Shown piece after piece: positions 45,048 through 56,300 of a DNA stretch of 64,000 nt (positions within the stretch are counted from its first letter, which is position 1; each line of letters opens with the position of its first letter). Position numbers and translations under genes: made by a program. Source of the DNA: Arcuatula senhousia. Its lineage: Eukaryota > Mollusca > Bivalvia > Mytilida > Mytilidae. The DNA is taken from NCBI GenBank assembly GCA_963971305.1, contig OZ020313.1:24005260-24069259 (forward strand), given 5' to 3'. Below the pieces are notes generated by a model. The model was not told the origin of the DNA. It saw nothing but the letters and a program-made list of their open reading frames with translations, and made no database searches.

Positions 45048-45359
45048 TTTATTAGCCGATATTTAATAAATAAATAATTTATTGACATAACTCCTCTGAT
45101 ACCGTCTAAAAAAACAAATTGTGTCTCACAATGAGCAGCGTATTTCTCCTGAACGCTAATATCACATTATATGTGGAGGTTTGCACCATAAAACCCAGCT
45201 TAACTCACCATTTTATACGAAATCCTTATCAGGACCATTGCAATCTTCAAATTTCCTGGAGTGTAGTCCTCTTGGGCACTTGAGATTGATCAAACTCACT
45301 GTAAATTGTTCGTTTATTTGTTGTAACCTCTTTATGAGGGTGTGCATGGGGGCGTCCTC

Positions 45360-45530
45360 AATTCTGTGTTCTCTAAAATTGCTGCCCTTTATTCTCTATT
45401 CTTTAAAGGTTTTTGCCATTTTTCTCATTATTCTTTATTCTGTAAGGGTCATTATTCTATATTCTGTATTTTTTGGTTAATTTTTCTTTATCTGTTAACT
45501 TTTTTGGCCATTATTCTCTATTCTGTAAAC
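45360..45530. repeat. TATTCTCTATTCTGT word array
   Basis: ATTCTCTATTCT, ATTCTATATTCTG and similar words recur about seven times. It has no complete reading frame of interest. Confidence 0.5.
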
Positions 45531-46220
45531 CCCACCAACACCCTCCTTTATCGTGCTTATGAAGGCCACAACCTCAGAAGTATAAAAACAAATACAGAGT
45601 ATGACAGTTATTTCAAATAGCCCTGTGCAAATAATAAACAGGAAGTATAGTTGCACTACCCATACTGCTTACAGCAAACATGACAAATTCTACGATATTT
45701 AATATTTTATCTGCCTGTGACGAATGTCGATGAAGGCGGGGTGTAGATACGGTGTTTCCGACGACGCCGGTGTTCATAATCGATCCTAATTCTGTTTTAT
45801 GAAAACAAATTACGGTACACCATTGATATTTGGTATGCAGTTGCATTAGCTTCAATACAGATTAATTTTAGAAGCGTTTAATCTGTGTTTGAGATCTATA
45901 CTGATTTGGCCAATGTAAACGGTTTTTTTTTCTTACGTGTGTATAACTTTAAGCAGGTTTGATAAGTTCATTAGTTTTCAGTGCAGATCAATTTGGCATG
46001 TGCTAAAAGCTGGTGTTGAGTCTAGGATGGGGTTGAGTATGGGGTGGATGGAGTGTAGTTTGGAGTCAAATTCATGAAACTAGCAAGCTGCACTTTCTTG
46101 TATTAGCTTAAGCCAAATTTTATGCCGACAATATCTAACAAAACCAATGTCTTTTTAAAGCTTTTAAACTTACAGTAAATTTAAATACTAAAACTAAGAT
46201 TTTACATTTTAGGTTTGAAA

Positions 46221-47009
46221 ATGGATAAATTCCACGGAAACCACATAGTTGTCGATGACGAAGTCCCCTCCACTTCACATTCCGAGATTGGCTCGAGGGC
46301 AACGACCAGTTTATTTTCTTCTATTTCTCTGCTAAGAGATGCCAAGACCGGCAACATTAGAAATGTCAAATACTTATTGCAACGACAATATGACGTAAAT
46401 ATATGTGACAAAAACAACGAAACTGCTCTCTATAAAGCAGTGAAATATGGACATTTGGAAATAGTACAGATTCTGCTAAAAGCGAAGTGCGACGTTGAAA
46501 TTTCAAACAAAAACTCACAGAGTCCGTTGCACGTGGCAGCAACCAACGGACAATTTCTTATTGCCAAGCTTTTGATTAAGAGCAAATCTAATGTTGATGC
46601 TAAAAACATTAAAAATGAGACACCGTTGCATTTGGCCACGACCGCTGGTCATAGTGATATAGTCAAATTACTTTTGGATAGCAAATGTGATCCTAATTTA
46701 TGCAACTGGAACAAAGTGACTGCGTTACATATAGCTGCTAGTGAGGGTTTTAGTGAAATTACACGACTTTTACTTAAATACAAAGGAGACCCGAATGTAC
46801 TCAATGCCCAAAACGAAACCCCTCTATATTTGGCGGCATTTTGGGGGTATGCCTCGATAGTGAAATTGTTGCTTCAGCATAAAAGTGATCCCTATATTTC
46901 GCCATCCAAATTGCCTCTAGGGGCGGCGGAGAGCAGAAACCACCATGAAGTAGCCGATCTCTTAGAAAATTATAAAGTGGTTAAATCGAAAACGTGTGTA
47001 ATTTTATAA
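46221..47009 (+). CDS. ankyrin-repeat protein with C-terminal CaaX box
   Basis: An uninterrupted 262-aa ORF from ATG 46221 (the TTG two codons earlier is not a likely start). After a 35-residue polar N-terminus come six ankyrin repeats of about 33 residues (about 36-230), several with the canonical TPLHLA and GH..IVKLLL motifs, and a partial seventh. The protein ends KSKTCVIL. CVIL fits a CaaX box with terminal Leu, the form preferred by geranylgeranyltransferase I, so membrane anchoring is inferred. There is no kinase, SOCS box or death domain. AG at 46211-46212 suggests a spliced 5' UTR. An intronless coding region may mean a retrogene origin. The binding partner cannot be read from the sequence. 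Confidence 0.88.
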   Translation: MDKFHGNHIVVDDEVPSTSHSEIGSRATTSLFSSISLLRDAKTGNIRNVKYLLQRQYDVNICDKNNETALYKAVKYGHLEIVQILLKAKCDVEISNKNSQSPLHVAATNGQFLIAKLLIKSKSNVDAKNIKNETPLHLATTAGHSDIVKLLLDSKCDPNLCNWNKVTALHIAASEGFSEITRLLLKYKGDPNVLNAQNETPLYLAAFWGYASIVKLLLQHKSDPYISPSKLPLGAAESRNHHEVADLLENYKVVKSKTCVIL

Positions 47010-47168
47010 TACATGACAAAACCATCGTTCAGCGTTCTATTCGAAAGCTTTTTAAATTATTTATTTGTTAAGTTTTATTTTGTTTTTGTTGATCATGTTT
47101 ATAAGTTTTGTTTTCTGTTTTGTATTTTCATTTGTTTGTTAATTTGAAAAACAAACTTCATGCCGCGG

Positions 47169-47174
47169 AATAAA
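47169..47174 (+). terminator. poly(A) signal candidate of the ankyrin gene
   Basis: AATAAA 160 bases after the stop codon, followed by a T-rich stretch. Confidence 0.55.
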
Positions 47175-47425
47175 TGTTACATTCTTTAATACATATTTAG
47201 TCTTTTTTTCAGCTCACCTGGCCAATGGAAAAATGTCAACATTGGGCGATTTTTAGGTAACCTGACTTCGATTTATGTAAGATATTTCCATCATTTGGTA
47301 TCCGTTGTCGTTATCGTCTTCGATAACATTTCTTTTAAAATCTCGCCGAGTGTCCCCTGAAACTACTGAAGGGATGGCTTTGAAACTTTGCACACTTCTT
47401 TTACCTATCTGCCCTCTACCAGGAT

Positions 47426-47620
47426 TTCACAAATGTTGACTGCCGACCTAACAACATGTCACAAATGGTGACTGCTGATCAAAGAACATGTCACAAATGG
47501 TGACTGCTGATCAAAGAACATGTCACAAATGGTGACTGCTGACCAAACAACTGTTAACATGTCACAAATGATGACTGCCGACCAAACAAACATCATGTCA
47601 CAAATTGTGACTGCCGAAGA
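47426..47620. repeat. 35-bp minisatellite
   Basis: Five to six copies of a unit with ACATGTCACAAATGGTGACT, then GCTGATCAAAGA. Two central copies are nearly identical. Confidence 0.7.
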
Positions 47621-47997
47621 AACAATATGAAAAAAATAGAACACGGGGTCAGGCCACAGTTTTGGCTTATAAATCAAAAAGTATCCGAGAAAGAGAAAAT
47701 TTGATGCAACCGTCATTCTTGACCATCAAAACCTCCACCAAATATCCATTGGGTCAACGTTGTCAAATGCCCTTTATAGGGGTTATGGACCTTAAAAGGT
47801 GGAAAATAGTGTTTTTCATGTTTTTGGTATATAGAAAGAAAACTGTTCCAGATGGCGAGATGCTGACAAACATTGCTACAAAAGTCTCAATGGTTCAGAT
47901 TTCTCAGATGATGGTGAAAAATAACATTTTTTTTCTCAAAAATTTGGCTAATGGAATGAAGAATATTGTAAATAGATAAGAGCTATTGCTTGCTTAC

Positions 47998-48150
47998 AGG
48001 CTCGGATTCAGATAGGGGTGCACCCGGCGCGCGCCCCCTCTAAAATATGATATTTTTCTATATTTCTGGAAAAAATACCCATACATTTTCCTAATATTTT
48101 CTTTAGGGCGCCCCTTTACGTAGCATCAAATCCTGGATCCACGCCTGGCT
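47998..48150. mobile_element. GGGGCGC-ended MITE candidate
   Basis: GGCTCGGATTCAGATAGGGG at the left and ATCCTGGATCCACGCCTGGC at the right, with inner CGCGCGCCCCC and GGGCGCCCC motifs that are partly complementary. It interrupts the tandem family around it. Confidence 0.45.
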
Positions 48151-48634
48151 TAAACCTACCTTTCGTTGAGCTATTAAGTCACCATTTGGTCAAAGTTGTC
48201 GTATCACTCCTTATAGGGGTTTTGACCCTTTATATGTGAAAATATTCTTTTTCATGTTTTTTTGCCTTTTCTGATAGAGAAAATAGGCTGCATACATAAA
48301 TCTTCAACTCACTGAGCTCTACAGGGGCAAAGGCCATTCAAAGGTGAAACATATTATTTTTTCATGCTTTCGGTATACAGAATAAAAACTATTGCAGAAA
48401 GAGAACAGATGTTGCTTGCTTAAACCTCGAACCTCATTGAGCTTTTCAAATGTCTCCATTTTGGTCGAAGCTGTAAGAAGACTCCTTATGGGTATTTATA
48501 ACACTTTAAAGTTAAAAAGCGGTTTTAGCTTCTTTTTTTTGCATTAAAATGAAAACTGTTTTCAGATAGAGTTAAATTGTTGCTTGCTTAAGACCTCAGC
48601 ACTTAAGCTTTACAAAAATACTCATAATATTGAT

Positions 48635-49504
48635 AGGGGAAGTTGGGCCCAAAAAACTAGGTCAACCCCGCCACATTTAATTGTGCCCGTCCTTAGCCAG
48701 GAATCCTTGACAAAGCTTTTGTTTGTATGTGCCTGTGCTAAACCAGGAATCTTTGACTAAGATTTTGTTTGTACTTGTCCTTTTGATGTCTCTGTTCCTT
48801 GTTTAAGAAGGGGTCTATCTATGACTGTTTCAGGACTGATTTGAATTATATGCATTTTATTTAGACCATGGGCCAATTACAGAACGGCGAGCAGCGCCTA
48901 CTGGCCTCGTTAAAGGCTGTTGGAGGTTGTCCACTGTGTTTTTTCTAATTACCGCTTGTTATGTGAGCTGTGTTGCGTACACTTATTCAACATCGCATTA
49001 TTTTCTATTCATAAATTCGAAACTGTCAGATGGCTCCTTTTAAAGAAAGTTATGTCCCCTAATTGTCATGTTTTTGGAAAACTTTTGCTTGTTTCAATGT
49101 TTGATTTTTATCTGCACTACATTTTATATATAGTTATATGAGGTGATGCTCCTAAAATGGGCAAATAACATAGAAGAAAATGAGATGTGGAATAAGTGTA
49201 CGCGACACAACCTACATTATAAACGTATATTTTAAATATCCACAATGGAAAACAGCCAGCAGCCTTCAATGTGACCAGCGGTCGCTGCTCGCTGTTTTTC
49301 AATTGGCCCCTGGATTGAAAATAAAATACATATGATTCAAGCCCAATCCCAAAGTGCATTGAAAGACCCTCTTCTTGACAAAAAACATTTAACATAAATT
49401 CGACTAAATACAAACATAAGCTTTGATAAAGATTCCTGGCTTAGGACAGGCACATTAAAATGTGGCGGGGTTAAACTAGTTTTTTGGCGCCAACCTTCCC
49501 CCTA
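48635..49504. mobile_element. 870-bp foldback element
   Basis: The left end AGGGGAAGTTGGG and right end CCAACCTTCCCCCT are inverted. The arms match in order: CCCCGCCACATTTAA against TTAAAATGTGGCGGGG; AGCCAGGAATCCTTGAC against AAAGATTCCTGGCTTAGG; GGGCCAATTACAGAACGG against TTTTTCAATTGGCCC; and GCGTACACTTATTCAACATC against GATGTGGAATAAGTGTACGC. The centre is near 49070. It has no ORF of note. Pieces of one arm occur at least five more times in the window. Confidence 0.75.
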
Positions 49505-49825
49505 ATGATAATCAATAACAAAGCACAAACTAACACACAGTAAAAATCAAATCGATAGAAGTTCAATTCAACAAGAGAGTATCTGAGACAAAAGGACAAC
49601 AGGTAATTAACGGGACGTAAAGATACTCTCTTGAGAACACTCGAAGTTACTGACAGCTAGCTGAGAAGCATCCATCGACTGATGTAAAAAAATCAAGTAT
49701 GTCGATTTTAAATCCGACACAACACGTCAAACACTTGATTTGATGATGCATCATCACACAAAACCGACACACTTGACCGCTGTAATGCTCAAAAATGACA
49801 TAAGTATAAAAAGGCAATTAACATT
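49505..49825. other. spacer between foldback and reverse transcriptase remnant
   Basis: No gene seen. The stretch AATCAAGTATGTCGATTTTA and later complementary pieces suggest further degenerate retroelement 3' sequence. Confidence 0.4.
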
Positions 49826-51450
49826 TTAAGTAAGTATCAAATTATCAATATTTTTACCAAAGAAGACTAAATTCAAAGATTTTACTAAAATATCCATTTC
49901 ATAACCTTTATTCAATAAAGTTTTAAGCCAATTTTGCATTCCCAAGGGATTGTTTTTGAATTTATTTGCTCTATAAACAACATTACCGTAGAAATCTGGA
50001 TGGGATATTCCCTTTACAATCAAAAGTCGTCGTGTACAGTTAAATTTTCCAATAAGGTATAGATATTTATGATAAAACTTAGTAAACGACTTCACTAATT
50101 TGTGGTAACGATATCCTTGTTTTAGTAATTTTTTTGTAATACACCGGTTTTTATCATTAAAATCAGACACACCACTGCAGATCCGAGCATATCTTACCAA
50201 CTGTGAAATATATACTCCGTAAGACGGAGCAAGTGGTACATCTCCCTCTAGAAAAGGAAAATTCACAATAGGAAATGAAAAGTCATCCCGTTTATCCTAT
50301 ATTTTAGTGTGTAATTTTCCATTGATTATACTTAAATCTAGATCTAAAAATGGGCATCTATCACCAGTAAGGTTAGATTTATTCAAAGTTCTGTATGTAT
50401 AATCAAAAGTTTCAATGAGATGTTGTCTGTTGGGGTCTTTTTGAAGTTTTGCCATAAATTGGGATTCGTAACAATACAAGAAAAGGTCAGCAATAAGTGG
50501 GGCACAATTAGTTCCCATAGGGATACCAATGACTTGGCGATAAATTGTTCTCCCAAAACGAATATAAATGTTGTCCAAAAGATAATTTAGAGCAGTTTTC
50601 ATTTCTACATCAGTCCAATTGACGTAACCTTTATGAGTCTCGTTGCTAAAAAACGATTTATTAAATAATTTAGAAACTTTAGAGCAGATATAGTCACTTT
50701 TAGATTTATTGAAACACCATTTAACCAGATATTCAAATTGTTTTTTAATAAGACAGTGAGGAAGGTTAGTGTACAAAGTAGAAAAATCGTAGCTATCAAC
50801 TGTATGGTAAGTACCTTCAAAAGCGCGAAGTTTGTCTAAAACATCGAGCGAATTTTTCACACTCCAAAAATGATTTATACCACTGTTTTCAAATACCTTT
50901 TCGCAGTATCGAATAATAAATTCTTTCATAGTAGTCAAAGCAAGTGATAAGACTTTAGAAATATTAGTGAGAGAACACTTACTTGAAGCAGATATGAAAC
51001 GAGATTTATAAGGATTTTTGTGTAATTTAGGGATCCAGTACATTGTAGGTAGTTTATTGTATGTAGGAGCGGCTCGTAGTGATGTGGTATTTAAAATATG
51101 GTCCTCAATAATACTACATTCTGTAGATTGTACGCGAATAAAAGTGTTGGAGCTTTTAATTTCTTGCATCAACACTTCAAGGTAATATTTTCGTCATACA
51201 AAAACGACATTATTGGCAGCTTTGTCTGCAGGAACGAAAACGTATTGTGAACCAAGTGAACGCATTTTTGTCTTAATTCTTTTTAGATATGTATTTGGCC
51301 GAAATTCTACAAATGAGTTTTGAAAATGATTTATCCTGAGTTTAACAATTGACATGAAGTTATTTATAAAATTGTCAAGATATTTAGTATCTGCTTCTTC
51401 TCTCTTGATCCAAGATTTACAGAAAGAGAGAAGTGCAGTTTTGATACAAA
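49826..51450 (-). pseudogene. Penelope-like reverse transcriptase, decayed
   Basis: Reading right to left, the remnant shows an N-terminal VPADKAANN motif, YWIPKLHKNPYKSRF, a region around YDFSTLYTNLPH (RT motif A), IGIPMGTNCAPLIADLF (motif B), FLDLDL, and a C-terminal PSYGVYISQLVRYA block. I associate this order with Penelope-like elements. The frame is broken by a TGA near 51190 and a TAG at 50297-50299, so it is not expected to give a full protein. No endonuclease domain was seen, and the motif C aspartate pair is not obvious. It is an old copy. Confidence 0.72.
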
Positions 51451-53368
51451 CGAAGCAAGAAATAACATGTTCATTTTGTCATTGAAGTCAGGTGATCTTT
51501 CTCGGCTCCAGGGGGCCTCTTGTTTACCCTTTAATAATTTAGAAGAGTACTTTTAAACATCTTATGTCCTTTGAAACAAAATTTGTGCATATAAACTTAA
51601 AACGGGAAATTTTGGGATAACAGGTTTTTTTTAATGTCTTGGGAAAACCGTCCGAGGATCTGTATATTTTTCAGAGTTTGGTTTGTCAGAGGGTTTTGTT
51701 TTGTCTTCCTTTACCGAATTTGAAACACTAATTTGAAAATGTAAGTGCGACGAGTCTGCTTTAGCAGGCAAGGAGTGCTAACTCTTCCTGAGCACCTGAG
51801 TTCACTCTTGTTACGACTTGAGTTCGCCTTGTAGATTTCTGTTCGGATGACTATGTTTTTGTTTTGTTTTGTGTTTCATTGTGCTATTCTCTTTCGTGTT
51901 TACTGGTTAAGTCGTTGACCTTTCAGACTTATTACACTCGAACGCCTCATTGGTGCCTCGTTGCTTCTTGCTTAGCAATTTTGTTTCCGTTTCATGTCCA
52001 GAAATCTAGCTAAAGACAGCACCTTATGAACAAGATTTTCAGAATTGTCTTTTGCATTGATGTGATATAAATGCGTTTATTCCACATCTTATTATCATAT
52101 ATGTATACCTTTAGGCTTTATAACAGTTTTATTGTTAGCACCACAAGGATTTGTTTGTAAGTTTGTACGTCATATCGTGGGTGTTTTCATGTGTACTAAC
52201 TGTGCACCATTGCTTGCAATTATTTGCCCCTCAGTCAATGCAGTGGCGACCGATCCTTCATTGCAACTCTCGCTTTGTGATGATTACGCGTCCGTGTTTT
52301 GTTATGGTGTGTCTTTGTTCATGTTGATGTATTTTGTTATGAATTTTAGTCCGGGTCTTTTCGAACTTCAAACATTTGAATGTCGATCCCATATTAAAAT
52401 GCTTTATTTTTCTAACCTCCTTCCATTTATGTCAAAAAACACTATAATTTAAGTATAAAAATAACAGTTTATTAAAAACAGTATATAGGATTTACATTTT
52501 ATTGCGTGATGATCTGAATCAAAACTAAGCCACAAATGATACGATGTAAAGCGGACAGCGATAAAATAAAGTTTTACTTAGGTAAAACCTATAGCGACTC
52601 TCAATTTGTACAACTCAATATATATTTAGTTCGCTAATAGGACGACATGCATTTATACAATCCCATTTCACAGTGCATTTATTTGTGAATTCTTCGAAAA
52701 AATATCCCCAAAATATCGGAAAGATTTTTTTCTATTTCTTTTTAAAAATGAAATGTATACAATACACAGATACATGCGAAAAAAAGAATCGCTTATAGCG
52801 CCATGCCTCTTACCATGAATCAAAGACATTGGACTTCTGTCCAATAATTTTGGTCAATCGGCAAGTGAACAGATGCACACTGAAGTAGAAATAAGATTTA
52901 ATCATACCAATCTGTGTTTTACTTGGTGACAAAACATGTGACTTTTTAAAAGGAGTAGCTGTTAAATGGTCTTTAAGAACAAGTTTTGTTCAAAAACAAT
53001 TTACAATGTCTCAAAATATGAAATAAAATGCTACGCCAGCATGTTTGTATTTAGACAAAAAAGGATCCTCTCAAAAAAATTCAAAGTCCGGTAATGTAAA
53101 ATTTTCCTGTTGGTAAGATAACTTCTTTAATTGCACAGCATGGTTATTTTTTCACTTATGTTTGAAAAGCTCTTGCCAATTGGCCGAAATTATTCTACAG
53201 ACGTACAATAATATTGGTAAGTCACAATAAAAGCCTTACTGTACATCGTAACCCATTTCCATAGATTTACTTCATTTAGTACAGTTCAAAAACAGCCTAC
53301 ATCACAATTTTATAGAAGTGACAATAATAAATTAAATATGAGACTGGAAATTCAACATACAATTGTCA
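51451..53368. other. intergenic region, no gene seen
   Basis: Includes sequence with TGAGCACCTGAGTTCACTCT (about 51800) of a type that flanks retroelements, and otherwise AT-rich unique-looking DNA. The 106-codon frame at 52132 has no recognisable features. The 3' UTR of the acidic protein gene probably occupies part of the right side. Confidence 0.5.
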
Positions 53369-56300
53369 TCAATGTGATGATGGTACAATTTCTAATACAG
53401 TTATAATGTCATTGTGATCCTGAGCTTGCATACTGACAGGCGTAGACTGTTGTAGGGTGTAAACAGATCCTGAATTAGACGAATCAGACGACGCAACGAC
53501 CCCCGCTGACACCAAAGGTTTAGATGTAGTTTCATCGTCATCTTCGTTTGTTTGGTCTAGCGTAAGTTCAACCGTATCAACAGTATTAGATTGTTTTGAA
53601 CTGTCATCCATGACACTTTCCACTATTTTCTCAAGAGATACCTTTTCATTGGTGTCGATGACTTCGTTATTTACAATATCGCCTATGCTTTTGTCCTCAA
53701 TATTTATCTCACTGTTTTTGGTGTTATCATTACTTTCTTTGCTGCTACTGTCGGATACATCGCTGTCACTATTGTTGCTATTATCAGATTCATCGCTTCC
53801 ACTATAGCTAGCGTCAGAATCAATGCTATCACTGTTACTTTCGTCTGATTCGTCGCTGGCACTACTGCTTTCGTCAGTTTCATCGCTGTGACTATCGCTG
53901 TCACCAGATTCATCGCTACCACTACTGATGTCATCGCTGTTGCTATTGCTATTGTCAGAATTATCACTACTGCTATCAGATTCATAGCTTCCACTACTGC
54001 TTTCGTCAGTTTCATCGCTGTTGCTGTTGCTATTGTCAGAATTATCTTTACTGCCATCAGATTCATCGCTTCCACTACTGCTTTCGTCGGTTTCATCGCT
54101 ATTGCTATTGCTACTGTCAGAATTATCACTGTTGCTATCGGATTCATTGCTTCCACTATTGCTTTCGTCGGTTTCATTGCTGTTATTATTGCCACTGTCA
54201 GAATGATCATCATTACTATCAGATTCATGGCTACCACTGTTGCTTTCATCGGTTTCATCGCTACTGCTTTTGCTACTGTCAGAATTATCACTATTGCTAT
54301 CTGATTCATCGCTACCACTATTGCTTTCGTCGGTTTCATCGCTGTTGCTATTACTATTGTCAGAATTGTCACTATTGCTATCAGATTCATAGCTACCACT
54401 ATTGCTTTCGTCGGTTTCATCGCTGTTGCCATTGCTACTGTCAGAACTATCACTTTTACTATCAGATTCATTGCTTCCACTATTGCTTTCGGATGTGTCA
54501 TCGCTGTTACTATTGCTACTGTCAGAACTATCACTGTTGCTATCAGATTCATCGCTACCACTATTGCTTTCGGAAGTTGCATCACTGTTACTATTGCCAT
54601 TGTCAGAACTATCACTATTGCTATCAGATTCATCGCTACCACTATTGCTTTCGTCGGTTTCATCGATATTGCTATTGTTACTGTCAGAGTTATCACTATT
54701 GTTATTAGATTCATCGCTTCCACTATTGCTTTCGTCGGAAGTGCCATCGCTGTTACTATTGCTACTGTCAGAATTATCACTATTGCTATCAGATTCATCG
54801 CTACCACTATTGCTTTCGGAAGTGGCATCGCTGTTATTGCTGCCATCGTCAGATTCATTGCTGTAGTCACTATTGTTGCTGCTGTCATCGTTGCTACTGT
54901 CATTACTGCTATTTCCATCGCTACTATCACTGCTATCGATACTGCTTTGTCCGCTACTATTATCGTTACTATCATCACTATTGTCGCTGCTATCACTGCT
55001 GTTATCACTGTCATCACTGCTGTTATCATCTTTTTCGTCACTGCTATCGCTAGCTTCACTACTATCATCACCTTTTCCATTACTGCTTTCATCTTCATCG
55101 CTGTTGCTGTCACTTTCACTGCTGCTGCTACTTCCACTTTCTGAACTACTGACTTGCTCATTTTGTTCGTTGCTATCATCTTCTTTATTAGATTCCATAT
55201 TGGAAATTTCCTTGAGTGTCTCGAAGATATCGTTATCGCTGTCATTTTCATCGACAGCTACATCATTGATTTCATTGTCAATATTTTCTGCAGAACTGCT
55301 ACTGTCGCTAGAGTCTTCTGTTGATCCGCTATTGCTGTCACTTTCGCTGCTCTCGCCAGAACTTTCATTTTCGTTGCTATTACTAGAACTATTACTATCA
55401 TCATCATCATCACTCGAGTCAGATGAACTGCTGTCACTAGAACTTTGGCTTTCACTATCACTTTTGTTGTTGTCGTCATTGCTGTCGTTAGATGAATTAC
55501 TATTGTCGGAGCTGTCGCTATCATTGTCATTTTTGCCTGAGCTCTCAGTAGCGTTACTGCTAGACGAAACTTTGTTCTCGTCGTCACTTTCGATGCTTTC
55601 TTCCGTTGAATTGTTATCAGCAGAACTGTTATCATCGCTGGAGCCTTCCGAAGAACTGCTATCGTTTGAGCTGTTGTCAGTGTCGTCATCGGTAGAGTCT
55701 TCTGTCGAACTGCTAGCACCAGAACCGTTGTCGTTGCTGGAGTTTTCTGAAGAGTTATGGTCATCATCGCTAGAGCTCTCAGTCGAACTGCTATCACCAG
55801 AACTGTTACTTTCGTTTTCGTTGCTATCATCACCTCTACTAGACTCCTCAGTTGAACCGCTATAGCCAGAACCGTTGTCGTCACTAGAGTCCTCAGTAGA
55901 GTTACTGCTTTCGTTGCTATCACTAGAGTCGTCAGATGAACTGCTTTCACCAGAACTGTTGTTATCACTGAAATCCTCTGTAGTGTTATCACCCGAACCT
56001 TCTGCAGAGTTTCCTGAATTGCTGCTATCATCACCATCACTTGAGTCCTCTGCTGAACTGCTTCCACTAGAACTGCTGCTTTTATCACCATCACTTGAGT
56101 CCTCTGTCGAACTGCTTCCATCAACACTATTGCTATCGTCTACATCACTTGAGTTCTCTGCTGAACTGCTTCCACCAGAATTGCTATTATCGTTGTCATC
56201 CTTTGAGTCCTCTTCTGAACTATTTTTGCCAGAACTGTTGCTATCATTGCCATCACTTGAGTCCTCTGTTGAACTGCTTCCACTAGAACTGTTACTATTG

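Larger units (their letters stand above)
43980..46220. other. intergenic region before the ankyrin gene
   Basis: No supported coding sequence. It contains a ribozyme-like motif (45012-45047) between two copies of a GACATAACTCCTCTGA-like stretch (near 44872 and 45082), and a TATTCTCTATTCTGT word array (45360-45530). An AG at 46211-46212 after a T-rich tract suggests that a 5' UTR intron of the ankyrin gene ends here. Confidence 0.55.
47200..48600 (-). repeat. diverged reverse copy of the 3418-7675 tandem family
   Basis: Reverse-complement versions of GTAACCCCTATAAGGGG, CATGAAAAA and GCAAGCAACA recur (for example near 47770, 48210, 48340 and 48480). The region starts with CAGCTCACCTGGCC near 47211. 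It is broken by a minisatellite (47426-47620) and a MITE (about 47998-48150). Confidence 0.6.

Noticed and set aside
52132..52452. 106-codon plus-strand frame
   Set aside because: It starts at a non-ATG codon and has no domain, no splice context and no neighbour support.
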